DNA from: Tropicimonas marinistellae
GTDB lineage: Bacteria > Pseudomonadota > Alphaproteobacteria > Rhodobacterales > Rhodobacteraceae
Length of the DNA stretch: 64,000 nucleotides
Assembly: GCF_001509585.1 (NCBI RefSeq)
Contig: NZ_LNCI01000015.1
Span: 33,073-97,072, forward strand
Direction of reading: 5' to 3'
In this document: positions 41,938 through 51,155 of the stretch, in pieces
Layout of the letters: each line of letters begins with the position of its first letter
Numbering within the stretch: position 1 is the first letter of the stretch
Made by a program: the position numbers and the translations under genes
Notes under the pieces: generated by a model
What the model was told of the DNA's origin: nothing
What the model saw: only the letters and a program-made list of their open reading frames with translations
The model's database searches: none

Positions 41938-43331
41938 ACACGGACATCGCGACCTCGAAATGGTGGCGCGACACCCGGCGCCGAACAGGGCTCTCGTCGG
42001 TCCTATTCACCGCGGCTGCCTGTTTTGCCACTGTCGGCGCGCTGTTGGGGCTGCACAGCATCTTGTCGCTGGCCGCGGCAGCATTAATCGGTTTCGTCTT
42101 TCTTGAGTTCCCGCGCATTCCCCGTGTTCAGAAGATTGCGGCACTCATCCTGCTGGCTCTGGCCGCTGTGCTTGCGGGCATTTCGCGTCCTGGCGAGGTC
42201 GCGACGATCCTGTTTGCCGGTGTCCTGAAGACGTTGCCCTTCCTGCTTGTCTTCGCCGCGGTTGGTTGGCTGCGCGCTGCAGCGTCGGAGAGTCCCTCCG
42301 TCACAGCGTTGCGAGCCGGACTTGCAAACCTCGGGGCGGGGCGCCGGTTCGCGGCATTCTCGTTGAGCGCACATGCGATGGGCGCCGGTTTCAACCTTGC
42401 TGGCGTTGGTCTGCTGGCACCGATGCTGGACGATGCGCGGGACGGTCCGTGGGACGCCATGCGGCTCAGATGCGCGATCATGTGGGGCTTTGCGGCAGCA
42501 ACTTGCTGGTCTCCGTTCTTTGTCGGCACCGCGGCGGTGCTGGCGACGATGCCCTCGCTCCAGTGGCGCCATGTGCTGCCTTACGGCATCGTCCTGGCCG
42601 TGGGCTTCCTCGCCTACGCAATTGCCTACGACCGTTTCATGCGGCGCCGCACCGACGTCCGTGCCCCACCCCCTGTTATTTCTCGGCCACTGGCAGTGCC
42701 GGCATCGCGGTTGCTCGCGGCCATCGCCGTTCTCTTCGCGATCACACTGGCGCTGGTCGAAGGCGTCGGGTTGGCGTTGACTACCGCCATCGCGCTGGCC
42801 GGGCCGGCTTTCGCGCTCTGCTGGCTTCTGCTCGTTCACGGCACGTCCGGGCGGGCAAAGATCGGAAAGATCGCCGGCAACGTCATCCTCGGCTACCCGG
42901 GGATGCGTACTGAGACGACTCTCTTCGTCGCGGCAAATGTCTTCGGCGCTGCAATTTCCGCGTCGCTACCGGTCGGGGGATTGACCGCGGACGGCATTGC
43001 GGCCCCGCCAATGGGTGACTTCGGCAATACCCTGCTCGCGATCTGGCTTTATCTGGCGATCTGTGCCCTCGGTTTCCATCCAATCGTTTTGCTGGTGGTC
43101 TTTACCACAATGGTCGATCCGGCGTCGCTTGGCGTGCCCCTGCCGGTGCTCGGCGCGACGATGATGACGCTTTGGGGCATGGGCACTTCCGTCTCGCCGC
43201 TCTCGGGGACCACATTGTTCCTCTCCCAGATGTCCCAAGCGTCCTCCTTTACCATCGCCTGGCGCTGGAACGGGGTCTTCTTCCTTTCGGCTGCCATCTG
43301 GCCAGCGGCGGTTCTGGCGATTGCGTCGTGA
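41934..43331 (+). CDS. Polytopic membrane protein, probable permease, family not recognised
   Basis: 465 residues from GTG 41934, overlapping the TRAP stop by four bases. About 12 helices. 'SLSAHAMGAGFNLAGVGLLAPMLDDA' (~residues 135-160) and the late 'GMGTSVSPLSGTTLFLSQMSQAS' look like paired re-entrant, substrate-binding loops of ion-coupled carriers. I cannot name the family. Coupling to a TAXI-TRAP system suggests a second transporter or an accessory exporter for the same compound. Confidence 0.7.
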   Translation: MNTDIATSKWWRDTRRRTGLSSVLFTAAACFATVGALLGLHSILSLAAAALIGFVFLEFPRIPRVQKIAALILLALAAVLAGISRPGEVATILFAGVLKTLPFLLVFAAVGWLRAAASESPSVTALRAGLANLGAGRRFAAFSLSAHAMGAGFNLAGVGLLAPMLDDARDGPWDAMRLRCAIMWGFAAATCWSPFFVGTAAVLATMPSLQWRHVLPYGIVLAVGFLAYAIAYDRFMRRRTDVRAPPPVISRPLAVPASRLLAAIAVLFAITLALVEGVGLALTTAIALAGPAFALCWLLLVHGTSGRAKIGKIAGNVILGYPGMRTETTLFVAANVFGAAISASLPVGGLTADGIAAPPMGDFGNTLLAIWLYLAICALGFHPIVLLVVFTTMVDPASLGVPLPVLGATMMTLWGMGTSVSPLSGTTLFLSQMSQASSFTIAWRWNGVFFLSAAIWPAAVLAIAS

Positions 43332-43953
43332 CGGGCGGGGAACGCGTGCGGTTCGCAGAGAACGCTTGTCAAAACCAGGTGTTTCCTGGCTTGGGCAGGG
43401 AGTGAGGGATGCCAGAAGTCCAGAGGGTTGTCGTGAGCCGACACAGGAAGGACGGCAATCAGCGCATGCTGGCAGAGATCCGGAACGGGGCAGTCAGCCC
43501 GCGCGCAGGAGAAGATCGCCGAACATGTAACGTTGATCACGGCCTGCTCTCCATGTTGTCGAACAGCTACGACGAGAGCGGGGATGTTGGGCCGAAACGA
43601 TACGCAAGCCGGGGCCGGCTGTTTGCCGCACGGGCCGAGCAATTTGCCTGTGCATGCATAGATGCGCGCTCGGACGAGCGTATTGCGCATCCGGGTCTCC
43701 CGCCCCAGACGGCTGGCACCAATTCACCACTGGCGCCGGGCCTCGGGACTCCGGCGCTTGGGCAAGCTCAAGCAGGACGCGCAACATCCACCAACGTTGC
43801 TATATCGAAGGCTTATAGGGGCATCGGAATTTCGTTTTTTGGTCCGCTGGCAGGCATCGCGTATGACTTTCGTGAGCAATGGAACGGATGGGGAAGGACA
43901 GCGCCGATGCCTGCCGAGGCGCGCAAGCCAGCATCGCGAGCGGAGGCGACTCC
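43332..43953. other. Long intergenic region with no supported gene
   Basis: Frames of 182 codons (+) and 213 codons (-) cross this region, but neither has a ribosome site or motif, and the minus frame runs antisense to the permease gene. The only clear signal is the promoter element at 43812-43839. The long leader (114 nt from element end to ATG 43954) may hold further regulation. Confidence 0.5.
43812..43839 (+). promoter_or_regulatory. Catabolic promoter element, copy 2
   Basis: CTTATA-GGG-GCAT-CGGA-ATTTCGT followed by TTTTT; it is identical to copy 1 (37733) at 22 of 28 positions, with the same internal spacing. It lies 142 bp before the FAD-dehydrogenase start. Confidence 0.6.
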
Positions 43954-45651
43954 ATGAACGCAGCGACGGTGGCAGCGCCGCCGCACGAAACCGACCTGGT
44001 CGTTCTCGGGAGCGGTGTGGCGGGGCTGACGGCGGCGTTGACGGCGGCGTTGGAAGGGTTGCGCTGCATGGTGCTGGAGCATTTGCCTGTCATCGGCGGA
44101 ACCTCGGCCCGGTCTTCCGGTACAGTCTGGCTTCCGGACAATCGCTACATGCGCGAGGCAGGCCAGCCGGAAGACGGGTCAGCGGCGCGCGCCTATCTCG
44201 ATGCGCTTGTCGGCGACCGCGCTCCGCGTGAAATGCGAATGGCATTCCTTGAAATCGCGCCGCGTATGCAGGCGGATCTTGAGGATCGCGCCGGTATCGG
44301 TTTCCGTCCTTATCCTGCGGCGCCGGATTACCGGCAGGATATGCCGGGCGCGGCGCCGGGCTGGCGTGCGCTGGAGCCGTTGCCGTTCGATGGCCGTTTG
44401 CTGGGGGAGCGCTTCGCGGAACTGGCCCCGCCGTTGCCGGAACTGATGCTACTTGGCGGTATGATGGTTACTCGGGCGGAAGCGGCGAAACTCCTCCGGG
44501 CCGACCGCTCGCTCTCATCCGCCGCACTCGGCGCGCGGCTGGTAGGCCGGTTTCTTGTCGACAGGCTAAGTCACGGGCGCGGTACGCGGCTCGTACTCGG
44601 AAACGCCTTGGTCGCCAGGCTGATACAGGCCTGTCTCATGAGGGGCGTTGAGATTATTCCCCGGATCGACACTGTCGCGCTCCGGCGTGAAAAGGCGCGG
44701 ATCGTCGGCGTTGAAATCCGATCCGGTGACCTGTCACGCGAGATCACCGCCCGGCGCGGCGTCGTCCTTGCAGGTGGCGGCTTTCCGGCCAGTGCCGATT
44801 GGCGCGCGAGGGAGTTGCCCGCACCAGTGGCCGAGAACAGCCCGGCCTCTCCGGGTGCCGTGGGGCGCACGCTCGAACTTGGCCGCGCGGCGGGCTCGCA
44901 GTTCGGCCCGGCAGGGGAGGACAACGCACTGTGGTTCCCAAGTTCAACGATGCGGCGGCGCGATGGGTCACTCGCGGTCTACCCGCATATTGTGCTCGAC
45001 CGGGCGAAACCGGGCTCACTGGTCGTTGACCGGACTGGGCGACGCTTCGTGAATGAAGCCGTGTCCTATCACGAATTCGTCCGGGCGATGTATCGCGCCA
45101 ATGCCGTGCCATGCTGGATGATCTGCGACCGTGACTTCATCCGCCGATACGGGCTCGGCCTGATCCGGCCCCGCACGCGTAATCTTGGCCCATATGTACG
45201 CGATGGCTATCTCGCACAGGCGCACGACATAATCGGACTGGCCGAAACGTTGGGCCTGCCTGCGCAGACGTTGATGGAGACGGTCGTAAGGTTCAACGAC
45301 TTCGCCGAGATTGGCAGAGACGATGATTTTGGGCGCGGCGAGTCAATCTATGACCGCGCGAATGGCGATCCGGAGTATGGACCGAACCCTTGCCTCGGCC
45401 CAATCGGGCAGGGTCCTGTCTTCGCCGTAAAGCTGGAGCCGACGCCGCTCGGTACGAGTCGGGGGCTGGTCACCGACATACAAGCGCGGGCGCTCGATGC
45501 GAACGGCGAGGCGATCAGCGGCCTCTATGTCTGCGGCAATGACATGCAGTCAGCGTTCGGGGGCGAATACCCCGGCGCGGGGGCACAGCTTGGGCAGGCG
45601 ATGACATTCGGCTGGATCGCGGCACGGCATGCCGCCGGGGCCAAGACTTGA
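43954..45651 (+). CDS. FAD-dependent dehydrogenase, KstD / fumarate-reductase-flavoprotein-like
   Basis: 565 residues from ATG 43954 (GGAGG 7 nt upstream). FAD motif 'DLVVLGSGVAGLTAALTAALEG' (~14-35), then 'VIGGTSARSSGTVWLPDN', the loop typical of 3-ketosteroid dehydrogenase-like enzymes. 'RRGVVLAGGGFPASADWR' is the second FAD contact, and 'GLYVCGNDMQSAFGGEYPGAGAQLGQAMTFGWIAARHA' closes the FAD domain. The family inserts or reduces double bonds next to a carbonyl. The ThDP gene follows after 13 bp. Confidence 0.87.
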   Translation: MNAATVAAPPHETDLVVLGSGVAGLTAALTAALEGLRCMVLEHLPVIGGTSARSSGTVWLPDNRYMREAGQPEDGSAARAYLDALVGDRAPREMRMAFLEIAPRMQADLEDRAGIGFRPYPAAPDYRQDMPGAAPGWRALEPLPFDGRLLGERFAELAPPLPELMLLGGMMVTRAEAAKLLRADRSLSSAALGARLVGRFLVDRLSHGRGTRLVLGNALVARLIQACLMRGVEIIPRIDTVALRREKARIVGVEIRSGDLSREITARRGVVLAGGGFPASADWRARELPAPVAENSPASPGAVGRTLELGRAAGSQFGPAGEDNALWFPSSTMRRRDGSLAVYPHIVLDRAKPGSLVVDRTGRRFVNEAVSYHEFVRAMYRANAVPCWMICDRDFIRRYGLGLIRPRTRNLGPYVRDGYLAQAHDIIGLAETLGLPAQTLMETVVRFNDFAEIGRDDDFGRGESIYDRANGDPEYGPNPCLGPIGQGPVFAVKLEPTPLGTSRGLVTDIQARALDANGEAISGLYVCGNDMQSAFGGEYPGAGAQLGQAMTFGWIAARHAAGAKT

Positions 45652-45664
45652 GGAGGGAGGACAG

Positions 45665-47440
45665 ATGGCAAAGGTAAAGGGCGGCGAGTTGATCGCGGAG
45701 ACCCTGATCAACGAAGGTATTGATCATGTCTTCGGCATCTGCGGGCACGGGAATGTGGGGCTTCTGGACTGCCTGCACGCGCGGCGGGACGAGATCAAGC
45801 TGATCTCCCCGCGGCACGAGCAGACGGCGGTTCATATGGCTGACGGGTTCTTTCGCGTCTCGCATCGGCCGGCCGCGACGCTGACCTCCACCGGGCCCGG
45901 CTCCGCGAACCAGATCATGGCGCTGGCGGTGGCGCAGACGGACAGCTCGGCGGTCTTCTCGATGACGGCGAATGTGCCGACCTCGCAGTTCAACCGCGGG
46001 CCGTTCCAGGAACTCTACATGCATCACCATGCGGATTTTAACAATGTTATCAAGCCTGTGGTGAAGCGCAGCTTCCAGCCCTCCCGGGTGGATATGCTAC
46101 CGCTGGCGATGCGTCAGGCGGCGGCGACCATGACCACCGGTCGCCCGGGCCCTGTCAATCTCGATATCCCCTACAACCTCTTTCAGGAGGAAGCGGAGGT
46201 CGACCGCGAGCCTGCGGGCAGCGCTTTCGGCAAGCGGCGCAGCGGCGCCAGCACGGAGGATGTCGCCAAGGTCGCCGACTGGCTGCTCTCCGCCGAGCGC
46301 CCGGTGCTGTTCATCGGCCACGGTGTCGCCTTGTCGGAGGCTTCCACAGAATTGACCGCATTGGCCAAGGGCCTCGGCATTCCAGTGATCAGCTCGCCCA
46401 ACGGCATGGGCTGCATCGACATGACAGACCCGCTCTCGCTCGGCTTCATCGGACGCAACGGCGCCTATCAGGCCAACCAGGCCGGGCGCCATGCCGATCT
46501 CGTGCTCGCCATCGGTGCGCGGTTCGACGACCGCTCGGCATCCTCGTGGAAACCGGGCTATTCGTGGAACTTCCCGAAAACCCGGCTGGTCCATGTCGAT
46601 CTGGATCATGGAGAACTCGGGCGGAACTATCCGCCGGATCTCGCCGTGCTCGCCGATGCGCGCGCCTTCCTGCGCCAGCTTCTGGCCGAACTCGAAGGGC
46701 GCAACGCGTTCGCCCCGCGCTATGCCGGTTGGCTAGCGGATATCGCGGGTTGGCGCGACGAATGGGAAGCCTGGCTCGCTCCCAACTGGAACAGCCACCA
46801 CGCGCCGATCGCGCCCTGGCGGATCGTCGAGGATTGCCAGCGCGTGCTGCCGGAGGACGCCATCCTGTCGCTCGATTCCGGCGTGCATCACAACTGGTAC
46901 ATGCAGTTCTGGAAGGCACGAAGGCCGATGTCGATGCTGAACACCTGGGGCTATTCCGGCATGGGCTTTGGCCCATCCTCGATCCTCGGCGCCAAGCTCG
47001 CCGCACCTGAGCGCACCTGCGTCTCGATCTGCGGCGATGGCGGCTTCACCATGGTGCCGCATGTTCTCTGCACGGCGGTCGAATATGACATCCCCGTGGT
47101 CTGGGTGGTCTGGAACAACTTCGCCTGGGGCGCGATCCGCGACCTGCAATACGGCTATTTCGAAGGCCGCGAATACGGCACGGCGTTCTATGCCGGCGAG
47201 AACCGCGAGCCCTACAACCCCGATTTCGCCGCCTGGGCGCGCGCGGCGGGCGTGGATGGCTACACCGTCACCAAGAGCCAGGATTTCGCGGGGACGCTGG
47301 AAGCGGCCATCAAATCCAACCGGCCCGCGCTGATCGACGTCCATGTCGATGCCGATGTGCGCCCGCCGGCAACCGGCACCTGGGAATTGCCGCCGCTGCC
47401 GCCCAAGGAGCCGGTCTATGGCGGCCCCTGGCGGCCCTGA
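45665..47440 (+). CDS. Thiamine-diphosphate-dependent enzyme, acetolactate synthase-like
   Basis: 591 residues from ATG 45665 (GGAGGGAGGA upstream). Glu52 in 'SPRHEQTAVHMADGFFR' is the expected cofactor-activating residue. 'GPVNLDIPYNLFQEE' closes domain 1. The Mg-ThDP motif 'ICGDGGFTMVPHVLCTAVEYDIPVVWVVWNNFAWG' lies near residue 457. It has no small-subunit partner. Between an FAD dehydrogenase and a cupin it is likely a C-C bond lyase, decarboxylase or diketone hydrolase. It differs clearly from the ThDP enzyme at 32972. Confidence 0.88.
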   Translation: MAKVKGGELIAETLINEGIDHVFGICGHGNVGLLDCLHARRDEIKLISPRHEQTAVHMADGFFRVSHRPAATLTSTGPGSANQIMALAVAQTDSSAVFSMTANVPTSQFNRGPFQELYMHHHADFNNVIKPVVKRSFQPSRVDMLPLAMRQAAATMTTGRPGPVNLDIPYNLFQEEAEVDREPAGSAFGKRRSGASTEDVAKVADWLLSAERPVLFIGHGVALSEASTELTALAKGLGIPVISSPNGMGCIDMTDPLSLGFIGRNGAYQANQAGRHADLVLAIGARFDDRSASSWKPGYSWNFPKTRLVHVDLDHGELGRNYPPDLAVLADARAFLRQLLAELEGRNAFAPRYAGWLADIAGWRDEWEAWLAPNWNSHHAPIAPWRIVEDCQRVLPEDAILSLDSGVHHNWYMQFWKARRPMSMLNTWGYSGMGFGPSSILGAKLAAPERTCVSICGDGGFTMVPHVLCTAVEYDIPVVWVVWNNFAWGAIRDLQYGYFEGREYGTAFYAGENREPYNPDFAAWARAAGVDGYTVTKSQDFAGTLEAAIKSNRPALIDVHVDADVRPPATGTWELPPLPPKEPVYGGPWRP

Positions 47441-47461
47441 CAGTTTCGAGGAGGAGAAAAC

Positions 47462-47827
47462 ATGCCCGAGCGTAAGAGCGTCATCCGCAACATGGCCGAG
47501 GAGCCATGGCAGCAATATCCCGGCCATTTCGGCTCGGCCCTGTCAAAGGCGTTGGTCGCGCCGAACACGGTGGGCTCGAAACTCGTCGACTACCGGATCT
47601 CGACGTATCAGCCGATGGCCTATGTCGAGCGGCATGTGCACAAGGTACAGGAGCAAGTTTATCACATCCTCGCAGGCGAGGGGCTGATGGAGATTGGCGA
47701 GGAGCGGTTCGTCGTCCGGGCCAATGACATCATCTTCATCGCGCCCGGTGACTGGCATTCGATCCAGAACACCGGGCTCGGCGACCTCACCTTCATCGTT
47801 GTCACCACACCGGTTGTCGACGAATAG
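47462..47827 (+). CDS. Small cupin-domain protein
   Basis: 121 residues from ATG 47462 (GAGGAG upstream). One cupin barrel: 'ERHVHKVQEQVYHILAGEGLMEIGEE' carries the His-x-His-type first motif in a shortened form (H-V-H then Glu), and 'PGDWHSIQNTG' is the second motif with its His. Metal binding is probable. It follows the ThDP gene by 21 bp; possible roles are isomerase, dioxygenase or tautomerase in the same pathway. It ends 2 bp before the convergent LysR gene. Confidence 0.85.
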   Translation: MPERKSVIRNMAEEPWQQYPGHFGSALSKALVAPNTVGSKLVDYRISTYQPMAYVERHVHKVQEQVYHILAGEGLMEIGEERFVVRANDIIFIAPGDWHSIQNTGLGDLTFIVVTTPVVDE

Positions 47828-47829
47828 GC

Positions 47830-48807
47830 TTAGGCCGGTTCGCCCAACACCTCCGGCGTATCCGGCGCGGGTTCAGGGCGCGGCAAAAAGCCTTGCCATT
47901 CCCCACCCTTGACCAGTTTGTCAATGACGATACGCAGCTCATTCGCAACCACCGTGGCGGCCGAACTGAGCGAGTCCGGTGGCAGCGAATAGAGGAAGTT
48001 GGAGCGCCGGAGTTGCGCGTCCGAGACCCGCAGGCAGCGGAATTTGCGGCCACGCTGTGTCTCCTGGATGATTGCGCCCATCGGCTTCACCGTCCCGCCG
48101 ATATGGTCGTTCACGCAGTTCATCAGCAGCGACAGCGAGTCGATCTCGGCCACGACATTCGGGAAAAGCGCGCGACTCTCGAATTCGGCTTCGATCCGTT
48201 TGCGCAACCCGTGATCCGCCGTCGGCAGGATCAGCGGTACTTTCGACATCTCTTCCATCGTGAGCTCGGTCCGTCCGGGCAGAAGCTCGCTGGAATCGGG
48301 CAGGATCAGGAACAATTCCTCCACCATCAGCGGCTCGACTGACAGGTCCGACGGCATGTCGCGCGTAAAAAGCACGGCAAGGTCGAGCCGGTTCTGTCGG
48401 ATCAGGTGATCCAAATGGCCGCTCATTGCCTCGACGACATTGATGGAGATTCCGGGGAATTTCTCCCGCACGCGTTTGACCAGCGGCAGACCGACCGCCG
48501 CGACCGTCGTCGCCGGAAGCCCGATCGTGGCAACGCCCTTGATCTCTCCATTGTCGGAGCGGGCGATGGTCATCGCCTGATCGAATTGGCGCAGTATCAG
48601 CCGCGCGTGATGATAGAGGGCTTGCCCGGCCTCGTTGGGCGTCACCCCCTTGGGCGAGCGTATGAGAAGCTGTTTTCCGACCTCGTCCTCCAGTTTCGCA
48701 AGCTGCTGGCTCAGGGCTGGCTGGGCAATATGGAGCACTTGCGAAGCCTTTGACAGGCTTCCCAGTTCGACGATCTTGGCGAAGTAGCGCAACTGGCGGA
48801 TATCCAT
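47830..48807 (-). CDS. LysR-type regulator (Nac/CbbR-like)
   Basis: 325 residues from ATG 48807, where 'MDIRQLRYFAKIVELGSLSKASQVLHIAQPALSQQLAKLE' is a perfect LysR start; the open frame upstream to 48927 is not needed. The effector domain is complete. It diverges from the branched-chain-type ABC operon (48944) and converges on the cupin gene, so it sits in the middle of cluster C and is its likely regulator. A weak copy of the catabolic promoter element lies in the divergent gap. Confidence 0.92.
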   Translation of the reverse strand: MDIRQLRYFAKIVELGSLSKASQVLHIAQPALSQQLAKLEDEVGKQLLIRSPKGVTPNEAGQALYHHARLILRQFDQAMTIARSDNGEIKGVATIGLPATTVAAVGLPLVKRVREKFPGISINVVEAMSGHLDHLIRQNRLDLAVLFTRDMPSDLSVEPLMVEELFLILPDSSELLPGRTELTMEEMSKVPLILPTADHGLRKRIEAEFESRALFPNVVAEIDSLSLLMNCVNDHIGGTVKPMGAIIQETQRGRKFRCLRVSDAQLRRSNFLYSLPPDSLSSAATVVANELRIVIDKLVKGGEWQGFLPRPEPAPDTPEVLGEPA

Positions 48808-48843
48808 GCCGGAGCTTACGGCGGCGGAAAGGGATAAGTCCAG

Positions 48844-48867
48844 CTTATACCCACTTCCGAATTCCCT
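48844..48867 (+). promoter_or_regulatory. Weak match to the catabolic promoter element
   Basis: CTTATA-CCC-ACTT-CCGA-ATTCCCT keeps the spacing of the element at 37733, 43812 and 62971 and most of its fixed bases, 100 bp before the binding-protein start. It is degenerate and may be coincidental. Confidence 0.3.
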
Positions 48868-48943
48868 ATTATTTGTCGTTTTCGCGGACTGATACCCTCG
48901 ACGCGCAGCGCCAACGAGTGGCTGCAACTCAGGGAGGACAATC

Positions 48944-50218
48944 GTGACAAATCAAAAACAACGGGCCCCGAAACCGTCATTCACACGCTTCAATCGTCGC
49001 AGCGCCTTGAAACTCGGTGCCGGGGCTGTCGCTGCGAGCACGCTTGGCGCGCCCGGCCTTCTGCGGGCCCAGAGCGGCCCGATCCGGATCGGGCACCTCA
49101 CGCCGATGACCGGCTTTCTCGGCACGCTCGGGGGCTGGGCCGTCGAGGGCGCACAGATGGCCGCCGAGGAAATCAATGCTGCCGGCGGCATCAACGGCCG
49201 GATGATCGAGCTGATGAGCGAAGACTCGATCAACCCCGAGAACGGCGCCACAAAGGCGCAGCGGATGCTGGAGCAGGACGGTGCTGATTTCATCCTCGGC
49301 GAGATCAGCTCGGCCACGTCGCTTGCGATCTCCGAGGTCGCCGCGCGCAACCAGAAGCTCTTCATCGCCGTCGGACCGCGTTCCGACGTGCTGCGCGGCG
49401 AACGCTGCTCGCCCTACATGTTCTGCACCGACATTCCAAACACCGTGATGGTCAATGCCGTGGGAACGGCCTTGCAGCAGCAGGGCATGGTCGCGGGAAA
49501 GAAGTTCTTCACGCTGACGGCCGACTACGTCTTCGGTCACGACCTTCTGGCGGCGGCCAAGAACTTCTTCGACGCCAATGATGCGGAACTGATCGGCGAC
49601 GAGCTGATCGCCACTGACGTCACGGACTTCAGCCCCTTCATCCTGAAGGTCCGTCAGGCCAACCCGGATGTCGTTTGCCTCAATCTCGCGGGCAACCAGG
49701 TCACCAACTTCGTCAAGCAATATGCCGAGTTCGGTTTGCCCTTCCCGATGGTGGGCTTCAACCTGAACACCGCAGACGCCTGGGCGGCGGGCATCGGCAA
49801 CCTCTCCGGCACCTGGCCAACGGTCTGGCTGCACACGCTCGACACGCCGGAAAGCAAGGCGTTCGTCGAGCGGTTCCAGGCCAAGTACGACAAGATCCCG
49901 GAGAACCACTCCTGGATCTCCTATGTCGCGATGCAGATTGCTGCCAAGGGCATGATGGAAACCGGCGGGGCAGAAACGCCGGCGCTGATCGAGTATTTCG
50001 AATCCGGTGCCGAGTTCGACATCATGAAAAACCGCCGGGCCCATTTCCGCGCCGAGGATCACCAGCTGATCCAGGAGGCCTATGCCTTCACGGTCAAGGA
50101 AACGGGCAGCTATGACGACGTGCATGATATGCTGGACCTGAACGCAACGGTTCCGGCAGAGGGCACACCGCTGGAGGCAATCTACCCCTCCACCGAAGGC
50201 TTGTCCTGCAAGCTCTGA
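48944..50218 (+). CDS. Branched-chain-type ABC transporter substrate-binding protein (Tat signal)
   Basis: 424 residues from GTG 48944 (GGGAGGA upstream). The N-terminus has a twin-arginine motif, 'NRRSALKLGAGAVAASTLGAPGLLRAQ', so export is probably by Tat. The mature protein is a Peripla_BP_6/LivJ-type domain: 'IRIGHLTPMTGFLGTLGGWAVEGAQMAAEEINAAGGINGR'. The family binds amino acids, short amides, urea or aromatic acids. A strong hairpin separates it from livH. It is divergent from the LysR gene. Confidence 0.92.
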   Translation: MTNQKQRAPKPSFTRFNRRSALKLGAGAVAASTLGAPGLLRAQSGPIRIGHLTPMTGFLGTLGGWAVEGAQMAAEEINAAGGINGRMIELMSEDSINPENGATKAQRMLEQDGADFILGEISSATSLAISEVAARNQKLFIAVGPRSDVLRGERCSPYMFCTDIPNTVMVNAVGTALQQQGMVAGKKFFTLTADYVFGHDLLAAAKNFFDANDAELIGDELIATDVTDFSPFILKVRQANPDVVCLNLAGNQVTNFVKQYAEFGLPFPMVGFNLNTADAWAAGIGNLSGTWPTVWLHTLDTPESKAFVERFQAKYDKIPENHSWISYVAMQIAAKGMMETGGAETPALIEYFESGAEFDIMKNRRAHFRAEDHQLIQEAYAFTVKETGSYDDVHDMLDLNATVPAEGTPLEAIYPSTEGLSCKL

Positions 50219-50228
50219 GACCACTCTG

Positions 50229-50251
50229 GCGCGCCCGGAAGCCGGGCGCGC
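50229..50251 (+). terminator. Perfect 10-bp hairpin between binding protein and LivH
   Basis: GCGCGCCCGG (50229-50238), loop AAG, CCGGGCGCGC (50242-50251). It lies 11 nt after the binding-protein stop and 24 nt before the livH start. It has no T-run, so it is likely an attenuator or 3' RNA stabiliser that keeps the binding protein in excess. Confidence 0.65.
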
Positions 50252-50275
50252 TCCGCCTCGACATACAGGACTGAA

Positions 50276-51154
50276 ATGCAGATCGTCTTCTTGCTGGAAC
50301 AGGTCGTCAACGGCCTCGTTCTGGGTGGCTACTACTTGCTCATCGCGCTTGGGCTGTCGCTGATTTTCAGCGTCGGCGGAATCGTGAACCTGTCGCATGG
50401 CGCCTTTTATGCTCTGGGGGCTTACGTCTTCGTGCAGCTCGTCGGCACGCTGGGTTTTGCCGGCGCCGTGGTGATCTCGCCGCTTCTCGTTGCGCTGCTC
50501 GGGATCCTCTTCGAGCGCTTCGTTCTTCGCCAATTCTATCGCAAGGACCCGATCCTGAGCCTGCTGGTGACCTTCGGCCTCGCGCTGGTGGCCGAACAGG
50601 CGATCCGCATGATCTGGGGCTCGGCGCCGCTGCCGGCGACCTTGCCCCAGGAGATCCGCGGCTCCGTGATCTTCGGCTCCTTCCTCTTCTCCAAATACCG
50701 GCTGCTGATGCTTCTCGTGATCGCCTGCATTCTTGCCGGGATCTGGCTGCTGCTGAACCGCACTTCCTTCGGGCGGGTGGTCCGCGCCGGCATTCAGGAT
50801 CCGGACATGGTCGCGGCGCTTGGCATTCGCCTGCAACCCTACATGACGGCGGTCGTGATGCTCGGTGTTGGCCTTGCCGCTCTCGGCGGCGCGATGGTCG
50901 CGCCGATTACCACCGTACATCCGGCGATGGGGGCCGAGATCCTGACCATTGCCTTCGTCGTCGTCATCATCGGCGGGCTTGGCAGCTTCTGGGGCGTGGT
51001 TGCCGCCGCGATGCTGGTGGGTGTCGTTCGGGGCGTGACGGTCTTCTTCCTGCCAGCGGCCTCCGAGGCTTCCATGTATGTGCTGATGTTCCTTGTCCTG
51101 CTGCTGCGTCCGCGCGGGCTGCTGGGCGAATCCATCCAGAAATTCGAGAGCTGA
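50276..51154 (+). CDS. livH: Branched-chain-type ABC permease LivH
   Basis: 292 residues, eight or nine helices. 'GLVLGGYYLLIALGLSLIFSVGGIVNLSHGAFYALGAY' is the LivH signature, and the EAA-like cytoplasmic loop 'GRVVRAGIQDPDMVAALGIRLQPYMTAV' contacts the ATPases. It lies after the hairpin and one base before the LivM-LivG-LivF fusion gene, so the complete importer is encoded by three genes. Confidence 0.94.
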   Translation: MQIVFLLEQVVNGLVLGGYYLLIALGLSLIFSVGGIVNLSHGAFYALGAYVFVQLVGTLGFAGAVVISPLLVALLGILFERFVLRQFYRKDPILSLLVTFGLALVAEQAIRMIWGSAPLPATLPQEIRGSVIFGSFLFSKYRLLMLLVIACILAGIWLLLNRTSFGRVVRAGIQDPDMVAALGIRLQPYMTAVVMLGVGLAALGGAMVAPITTVHPAMGAEILTIAFVVVIIGGLGSFWGVVAAAMLVGVVRGVTVFFLPAASEASMYVLMFLVLLLRPRGLLGESIQKFES

Positions 51155-51155
51155 G

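Noticed and set aside
43049..43690. 213-codon minus-strand gene in the cluster B/C gap
   Set aside because: Half of it is antisense to the permease gene and it lacks any motif or start signal.
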